Assembly: GCA_959607715.1 (NCBI GenBank) | Contig: CAUHNN010000009.1 | Span: 1 to 64,000 of the forward strand | Source: an uncultured Eggerthella sp. | GTDB taxonomy: Bacteria; Actinomycetota; Coriobacteriia; Coriobacteriales; Eggerthellaceae | Direction: 5' to 3' | Length of the DNA stretch: 64,000 bases | Shown: positions 59,422 through 64,000 of the stretch, piece by piece | Layout: every line of letters starts with the position of its first letter | Position numbering within the stretch: position 1 is the stretch's first letter | Translations under genes and position numbers: made by a program | The notes under the pieces: model-generated | What the model saw: only the letters and a program-made list of their open reading frames with translations | Told to the model about the DNA's origin: nothing | The model's database searches: none

Positions 59422-60639
59422 TTACAGCTTGTACACGGTCTCGCCGTCGCCCATGACGTTACGCGGGTCGACGAGAATGCGGTCACCGAAGATTTCGGGT
59501 TTGTTCTTCACCTGGCTGTGGCCGACCATGACGACCACGACCTCCAGGTCCTCCAGGAACTCCTCCATGGAGTGAACCTGGTTGGGCGCCTCGTCGCGCT
59601 CGACCCACGGGTCGTAGACCCTCACGACGTGGCCGCACAGGTGGCGCTCCATGGACTCCAGCATCTGCAGCGTGGGGCTCTCGCGCACGTCGTCGACGTC
59701 CTCCTTGTAGGTCAGGCCGTAGATGCCGACCTTGGAGGGGTTCGTGACGCCGTTCTCGCGCATGGCGTCGAACGTGCGCTGCAGCACGTACTCGGGCATG
59801 GAGGCGTTGGTCTGCAGGGCCAGGCGGACGAAGTTGGCGGTCTCGGGGTAGTCGCCCACCAGGAACCAAGGGTCGACCGGGATGCAGTGGCCGCCGACGC
59901 CGGGTCCGGGCTGGAGAATGTTCACGCGCGGGTGCTTGTTCGCAATGCGGATGACCTCGGAGACGTCCATGCCGCCGATGCGGCAGATCTTGGCGAGCTC
60001 GTTCGAGAACGCGATGTTCACGGCGCGGAACGTGTTCTCCACGACCTTGGTCATCTCCGCGGTCCGGATATCGGTCAGCGCGATCTCGCCCTGGCAGAAG
60101 CTGGCGTAGAGCTCGGCGACGCGCGCGCCCACCTCAGGGTCGTCGGCGCCCACGGTGCGGTTGTTATGCAGCAGCTCGGACACCATGTTGCCCGGGATGA
60201 TGCGCTCCGGCGCGTGGACGAGCTTGACGTCGCCGCGCCCGGCACTCTCGACAACGGGGCGGACGAAGCGGTCGATGGTGTTCGGGGACACCGTGGACTC
60301 GATGACCAGCACGGCGCCCTCGGGAGCAACCTCCAGCACGGACTTGGTCGCCGCCACGACATAACAGGGGTCGATCTTCTTGTCCACCTTGTCGTATGGC
60401 GTGGGGACGGAAACGATATAGGTGTCGCAGACCTGGTACTCGGTGGTGAAACGTATGCCCACCTCGAGGGCTGCGGCGAACAGCTCGTCGAGGCCCTCCT
60501 CCTTGAAGGTGGTGCGTCCGGCGTTGAGCGTCGCCACGAGCTCCTCGTTGTAGTCAGTGCCCACGACCTCCACGCCGTGCGTGGCGAACATGAGCGCGGT
60601 GGGGAGGCCTATGTAGCCGAGCCCAATCACGTTAATCAT
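59422..60639 (-). CDS. wecC: UDP-N-acetyl-D-mannosamine dehydrogenase
   Basis: A 405-residue nucleotide-sugar dehydrogenase oxidising UDP-ManNAc to UDP-ManNAcA. Features are the N-terminal NAD site VIGLGYIGLPTALMFA, VPTPYDK, the STVSPNT region, the NELAKICRIGG helix and the catalytic Cys in PGPGVGGHCIPVDPWF. GLTYKEDVDDVRESP closes the active site. The GT gene upstream overlaps the start by eight bases. Together with wecB it implies ManNAcA in the polymer. Confidence 0.95.
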   Translation of the reverse strand: MINVIGLGYIGLPTALMFATHGVEVVGTDYNEELVATLNAGRTTFKEEGLDELFAAALEVGIRFTTEYQVCDTYIVSVPTPYDKVDKKIDPCYVVAATKSVLEVAPEGAVLVIESTVSPNTIDRFVRPVVESAGRGDVKLVHAPERIIPGNMVSELLHNNRTVGADDPEVGARVAELYASFCQGEIALTDIRTAEMTKVVENTFRAVNIAFSNELAKICRIGGMDVSEVIRIANKHPRVNILQPGPGVGGHCIPVDPWFLVGDYPETANFVRLALQTNASMPEYVLQRTFDAMRENGVTNPSKVGIYGLTYKEDVDDVRESPTLQMLESMERHLCGHVVRVYDPWVERDEAPNQVHSMEEFLEDLEVVVVMVGHSQVKNKPEIFGDRILVDPRNVMGDGETVYKL

Positions 60640-61876
60640 CTTTTGCCGTTCCTTTCGCCTTGGATGCGTCCTCTATCACCTCGAGCATGCGTTCGGCCAG
60701 AACCGCACGCGAGAAGTCTCTTGCCATCGTCTCTTGGGCCCTTCGGCCCATCTCGCTGAGCCTCGACCGCCAGTCGTCGTCCGCGAAGAAGGCGCTTAGC
60801 GTCCTGCCGTTCTCGCTCTCATCGCTGCAGAGGGTCAGGCCCCCTCCGCACTTCTCCACGAGACGTGATGCCTCGCCCTCGGGGCCGACAAAGACGACTG
60901 GGACGCCGCGCGCGAAGGACTGGAAAATCTTCGAGGGCACGGTCGCCTCAAAGACGGGCGACCTCTGCAGGCTCACGAACGTCAGGTCGCAGTCCGCATA
61001 GCGCGCCTCGAGCTCGTCCTTCGGCACCCCGTGGTGCAGGGCGGCGAAGGGGTACCTCCCGCCTTCGAGCTCCCGCTCGACGTCCGCACGGGCGGCGCCC
61101 TCGCCGACGAGGTCATAGCGCACCGGCGCGCCGGACAGCTCTCCTATCTTTTCGGCTATCTCGAGCGTCGTGGGGACGTCCTGCGATATGCCCATGGTGC
61201 CGAAGTATCCGAGCCTCACGACTCCGTCGTCGGGAATCCGCTCGACGTCGACCACGTCGGCCCCGTTGGGGACGACCTCCACCTTTTGAGCCGGCACGCC
61301 GCACTCGGCCAGCTTGTCCTTGAATCCTGCTGTCAAGACGATGACCTTGGCCGCCGACTTGGCGAGGTGGAGCTCGAGGGAGCGCATGAGAAGGACCTTC
61401 CAGCTGTCGCGCGGGGTGCCCGTCGCGACCATCTGCTCGAAGGTGATGTCCCTGAACTCGACGACAAAGGGCGTGTGGCTGAGCCGCGAGTGCAGCAGCC
61501 CCACGTAGGCGGCGAACACCGTTCCCGACGAGGCAAGCACAATGTCGTAGTCCCTGCCGACCTTCCTACCGTTGAAGACAACGTTCAGGCACCCGAAGAA
61601 CATGAAGCTAGCGCCGTTCGCAATGCGTCTGATGAGACTGGTGTTGGGCTTCGCGACGAGCTTGCTCCTGAGCACGCGCACGCCACGGTCCGACGACTCG
61701 CCGAGAAGCTCCACGTCGTAGCCGTCGAAGACGCGCCCCTTGGGATAGTTGGGCCACCCCGTCAGGACGGTCACGTCATGGCCTAGGTCGGACCACCTTC
61801 GGGCATGCTCGTCCGCCCTGAACGCGCCGGCTATGCTCTCTGGGGGAAAGAACTGGGAGACGTAGAGGATTCTCAC
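60632..61876 (-). CDS. GT4-type glycosyltransferase, WbuB-like
   Basis: A 414-residue GT-B enzyme resembling WbuB/WcaI-type transferases. It begins VRILYVSQFFPPESIAGAF; FEATVPSKIFQSFARGVPVVF is the donor-site loop and VVEFRDITFEQM a conserved acceptor-side stretch. The GTG start overlaps the stop of the upstream initiating transferase by four bases (GTGA) and has GAGGAGG upstream. WbuB-like enzymes often add the second sugar of the repeat, here inferred only. Confidence 0.9.
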   Translation of the reverse strand: MRILYVSQFFPPESIAGAFRADEHARRWSDLGHDVTVLTGWPNYPKGRVFDGYDVELLGESSDRGVRVLRSKLVAKPNTSLIRRIANGASFMFFGCLNVVFNGRKVGRDYDIVLASSGTVFAAYVGLLHSRLSHTPFVVEFRDITFEQMVATGTPRDSWKVLLMRSLELHLAKSAAKVIVLTAGFKDKLAECGVPAQKVEVVPNGADVVDVERIPDDGVVRLGYFGTMGISQDVPTTLEIAEKIGELSGAPVRYDLVGEGAARADVERELEGGRYPFAALHHGVPKDELEARYADCDLTFVSLQRSPVFEATVPSKIFQSFARGVPVVFVGPEGEASRLVEKCGGGLTLCSDESENGRTLSAFFADDDWRSRLSEMGRRAQETMARDFSRAVLAERMLEVIEDASKAKGTAKDD

Positions 61877-62514
61877 TTCCCCGTCCTCCTCACGAACATC
61901 GCCCCAAAGGTCGCCAGGAAGATCCTGGCGTCGAGGCCGAGCGAGGCCTTGCACACGTAGTCGAGCTCTATGGCCTGGCGCGTCCCGCTCTCGAAGGTGG
62001 CCTCGTTGCGGTCACCCGCCTGCCACAAACCCGTGATTCCAGGGCGCACGGAGAGAAGCTCTTCGCGCTCCGCCGGCGTGAAATGCTGCTTGAGCTCTGC
62101 ATCCGTGATTGGTCTAGGTCCGATCACGGAAAGATCACCCTTGAGCACGTTAAGGAACTGAGGCAGCTCGTCGAGGCTGGTCTTGCGGATGATGCGACCG
62201 ACCCGGGTAACTCGAGGGTCATCATCGACCTTGCGTTCGATTTGCCATTGGCGCAGCTGCTCTGGGCTTAGGTACTTCTCGACGCTTCCCGCATCGGCCA
62301 CCATGCTGCGAAGCTTAAGCACGTGGATCACCCGGCCATTCACGCCTACCCGCTCCTGCGCATAGATAGCAGCGCCCGGCGTCTCCAGACGAATGGCGAC
62401 GCATGCCGCCGCGACGGGTATCGCCAGCACCAACGTGACCCCCGCGCTGAAAACTATGTCGAAGACTCTCTTGCATACTCTGTACGCCTTGGATCCATCC
62501 GCCTTACGCACCAT
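61873..62514 (-). CDS. Initiating sugar-phosphate transferase (WcaJ/WbaP-type), first
   Basis: A 213-residue bacterial sugar transferase. A single N-terminal hydrophobic reentrant helix (FDIVFSAGVTLVLAIPVAAACVAI) is followed by the catalytic domain with KLRSMVADA, RKTSLDELPQFLNVLKGDLSVIGPRP and SVRPGITGLWQ. It puts sugar-1-phosphate on undecaprenyl phosphate. This is the minimal PglC-like size, without the extra N-terminal helices of WbaP. A second such gene lies directly upstream. Confidence 0.92.
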   Translation of the reverse strand: MVRKADGSKAYRVCKRVFDIVFSAGVTLVLAIPVAAACVAIRLETPGAAIYAQERVGVNGRVIHVLKLRSMVADAGSVEKYLSPEQLRQWQIERKVDDDPRVTRVGRIIRKTSLDELPQFLNVLKGDLSVIGPRPITDAELKQHFTPAEREELLSVRPGITGLWQAGDRNEATFESGTRQAIELDYVCKASLGLDARIFLATFGAMFVRRTGK

Positions 62515-62550
62515 GGCTAGCACCCCACGGCGTAAGGAAGGGAAAGACCT

Positions 62551-63312
62551 CTAGTAGGCTCCCCCCCCCCGGATCATCGTGCGGATGGTGCCGAAGACGA
62601 GCGAGAGATCGTGGGCAATCGAGCTGCGCTCGATGTAGTCAAGATCGAGGTCGACCATCTCCTCAAAAGACGAATCACTCCTCGATCCCGCCTGCCACGC
62701 CCCGCCACATCCGCATTTCACGCGCAAGCGTTGCCTGGCGCGCTCGTCGTATTGTAGAACCTCGCGAGGCAAAGCAGGTCTCGGCCCTATAAGGCTCATG
62801 TCACCTAGAAACACGTTTATCAGCTGAGGCAACTCATCAATTGAGTGCTTTCTGATGAAATTACCGAGCCCGGGAATGATTCGTGGATCGTTCTTGATCT
62901 TGAACAACGGACCATCGGCTTCATTGTGCTCACGCAGTTCGTCCAACAATTCATCCGCGTTGGGAACCATGCTGCGGAACTTCCACATGCGAAATAACTT
63001 GCATGTACCGTCTTTGCGTAAACGGCCTACACGCGTTTGACTGTAAAGCGGACCTGCTCCAGGGCTTTTCAAACAAATCGCCGCGGAAAGAATCAAGCCA
63101 GGGACAAACAAAACAAGAAGAGCCGCACCGGAAGCAACAATGTCGAAAGCGCGCTTCACAACACGATAGAACCGACGAGATAGATCAGGACGAACACCGG
63201 AATCGAGCGTCGTCAGCACGCGCAGCACTTCCTCATCGGAAATGCGACCGAAGAACGAACCATTCGCAACTTCGAACGCTTTCTTATTCAGTTGTTCAGC
63301 GTTTTCTGACAA
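62551..63312 (-). CDS. Initiating sugar-phosphate transferase, second, ending in a G10 tract
   Basis: A 253-residue bacterial sugar transferase: a polar N-terminal tail of about 50 residues, a reentrant helix (FDIVASGAALLVLFVPGLILSAAI), then MWKFRSMVPNADELL, RKHSIDELPQLINVFLGDMSLIGPRPALP and KCGCGGAWQAG (normally KPGITGLWQ-like, so an atypical end of the catalytic core). The last codons MIRGGGAY contain ten Gs in a row. The start is a TTG overlapping the NusG gene by 17 bases. It differs enough from its neighbour to suggest a different sugar. Confidence 0.85.
   Translation of the reverse strand: MSENAEQLNKKAFEVANGSFFGRISDEEVLRVLTTLDSGVRPDLSRRFYRVVKRAFDIVASGAALLVLFVPGLILSAAICLKSPGAGPLYSQTRVGRLRKDGTCKLFRMWKFRSMVPNADELLDELREHNEADGPLFKIKNDPRIIPGLGNFIRKHSIDELPQLINVFLGDMSLIGPRPALPREVLQYDERARQRLRVKCGCGGAWQAGSRSDSSFEEMVDLDLDYIERSSIAHDLSLVFGTIRTMIRGGGAY
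62561..62570 (-). repeat. Homopolymeric G10 tract
   Basis: Ten consecutive Gs on the coding strand, eight codons or fewer before the stop of the second initiating transferase. Slippage by one base would replace the last residues by a longer tail in either direction. Confidence 0.85.
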
Positions 63313-63820
63313 TTTCCAATCCAGCTTTGATCTGAAGCCTTCGACCGAACATGGGCACCTCTAAATACGCAAGGCGCTTATGCCGATCCACCTTCTTTAC
63401 CAAGCCGCTCATGTTCATCAACGGACCCTTGAGCACGATCACTTCATCTCCTTCGATCACGCCTTCGCTCATCTTCATGACGTGATCGTCTTCTCCGATC
63501 AAAGCGCTGATCAGGATCTTTTCCTGGTCAGTCAGAGGGATGAACTTCTTTCCGCCCTCATCATCGCCCGACGAAAGCAAACGGGTCATGGCGCTGATCT
63601 TGCCGAGTTCGACACGGAAGGATTCGGGGGTTTTCGTTTCAACGATCACATAGCCAGGGAATAGAACTTCTTTGCGAATCTTCCATTCCCCGGAATATCG
63701 TTTAGGAACTTCGAAATAAGGAACGAAGCAACGGTCGAACGTCTCTGGATCGACCAGCTTATCGATTTGATCAGCGATTTTACGTTCTTTGCCGCCGATG
63801 ACTTGAATTACGTACCACAT
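63296..63820 (-). CDS. Specialised NusG paralog (LoaP/UpxY/RfaH-like antiterminator)
   Basis: A 174-residue protein with an N-terminal NGN domain (MWYVIQVIGGKERKIADQI, FVPYFEVPKRYSGEWKI, EVLFPGYVIVET) and a C-terminal KOW domain (VIEGDEVIVLKGPLMNMSGLVKKVDRHKRLAYLEV). The length and VIQVIGGKE opening resemble the LoaP class rather than housekeeping NusG, and the place at the head of a roughly 10-kb polysaccharide operon fits that role. It would travel with RNA polymerase and suppress termination. GAGGAGG precedes the ATG. Its last codons overlap the start of the next gene. Confidence 0.88.
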   Translation of the reverse strand: MWYVIQVIGGKERKIADQIDKLVDPETFDRCFVPYFEVPKRYSGEWKIRKEVLFPGYVIVETKTPESFRVELGKISAMTRLLSSGDDEGGKKFIPLTDQEKILISALIGEDDHVMKMSEGVIEGDEVIVLKGPLMNMSGLVKKVDRHKRLAYLEVPMFGRRLQIKAGLEIVRKR

Positions 63821-63857
63821 ACATACCTCCTCACCAAAATGAGGCAATGCTGCGCCA

Positions 63858-63876
63858 TTTCCACATTCGATGGAAA
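63858..63876 (-). promoter_or_regulatory. Hairpin in the leader of the polysaccharide operon
   Basis: TTTCCA/TGGAAA arms with a seven-base loop, about 40 bases upstream of the NusG-like start. It could be a target for a NusG-type factor, but this is conjecture. Confidence 0.25.
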
Positions 63877-64000
63877 CAGTTCACGCTCTGACACGCCGCC
63901 TAGGAACAACACGCGCATGGCGATGATTGCCCTTGATCGGAGATTTGTAGAAAGAAGCCTGTTGTTAAAACAACTTGAAGGAAGACGGTCGGCGCTCGAT
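63877..64000. other. Leader/promoter region of the polysaccharide operon
   Basis: No gene seen. It holds a GTTGTTTTAACAAC palindrome near 63962-63975 and a TACAAA -10-like box on the minus strand near 63945-63950. The true promoter may lie outside the window. Confidence 0.3.

Overview
The window reads as a chromosomal segment of a moderately high-GC actinobacterium, most likely class Coriobacteriia (Eggerthellaceae-like). This is an inference from gene content, not from a database search. Pointers are a giant fused 2-hydroxyacyl-CoA dehydratase activase, a stand-alone TrpB2, two DegV proteins, an XRE-AlaA fusion, and strong SD sites mixed with apparently leaderless starts. Most genes are single-copy housekeeping genes in short operons.

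Layout. 1-9.3 kb: truncated alpha/beta hydrolase, two convergent DegV genes, a CmpB-like membrane gene with ybaK, coaBC, tRNA-Pro(GGG), a diaminopentanoate-dehydrogenase-like enzyme and a P1-family peptidase. 9.4-11.9 kb: an unrecognised large membrane protein and an ADP-ribosylglycohydrolase. 12.2-20.5 kb: minus-strand block larE-mnmA, XRE/aminotransferase fusion, ileS-lspA-rluD. 20.6-23.2 kb: decayed prophage fragment with three tandem genes sharing an MGGRG N-terminus, a DUF4417 relic, a tRNA-like element and a truncated P27-type terminase small subunit. 23.5-32 kb: 3-hydroxyacyl-CoA dehydrogenase, trpB2 under a T-box, MFS transporter, rsmI, divergent ridA/ilvA, zinc-ribbon miniprotein and TauE transporter. 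32-37.7 kb: an autoregulated TetR gene followed by the 1621-residue activase. 37.9-46.1 kb: DUF711 protein, a CC-motif protein, and the minus-strand series glmS-acpS-nnrD-ligA-tlyA. 46.3-51.3 kb: a large surface protein and a two-gene unit of unknown function. 51.3-53.1 kb: a graveyard of gene fragments (symporter, AbiEi-like wHTH, IS21 IstB). 53.1-63.8 kb: a surface-polysaccharide operon.

The polysaccharide operon is read on the minus strand. It starts with a specialised NusG paralog, followed by two initiating sugar transferases, a glycosyltransferase, UDP-ManNAc dehydrogenase (wecC), UDP-GlcNAc 2-epimerase (wecB), two more glycosyltransferases, a Wzy-like polymerase and a Wzx-like flippase. 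The genes mostly overlap or abut. Two features suggest variable expression: a G10 tract at the end of one initiating transferase, and a one-base lesion right after the start codon of one glycosyltransferase. The distal genes are visibly more AT-rich than the rest, consistent with transfer.

The most interesting items are the XRE-aminotransferase fusion with a 40-bp dyad over its own promoter, the MGGRG phage cassette, the His/Cys-rich insert in the activase with its TetR operator, and the phase-variable-looking polysaccharide operon. I saw no clear CRISPR array, rRNA operon or intact mobile element.
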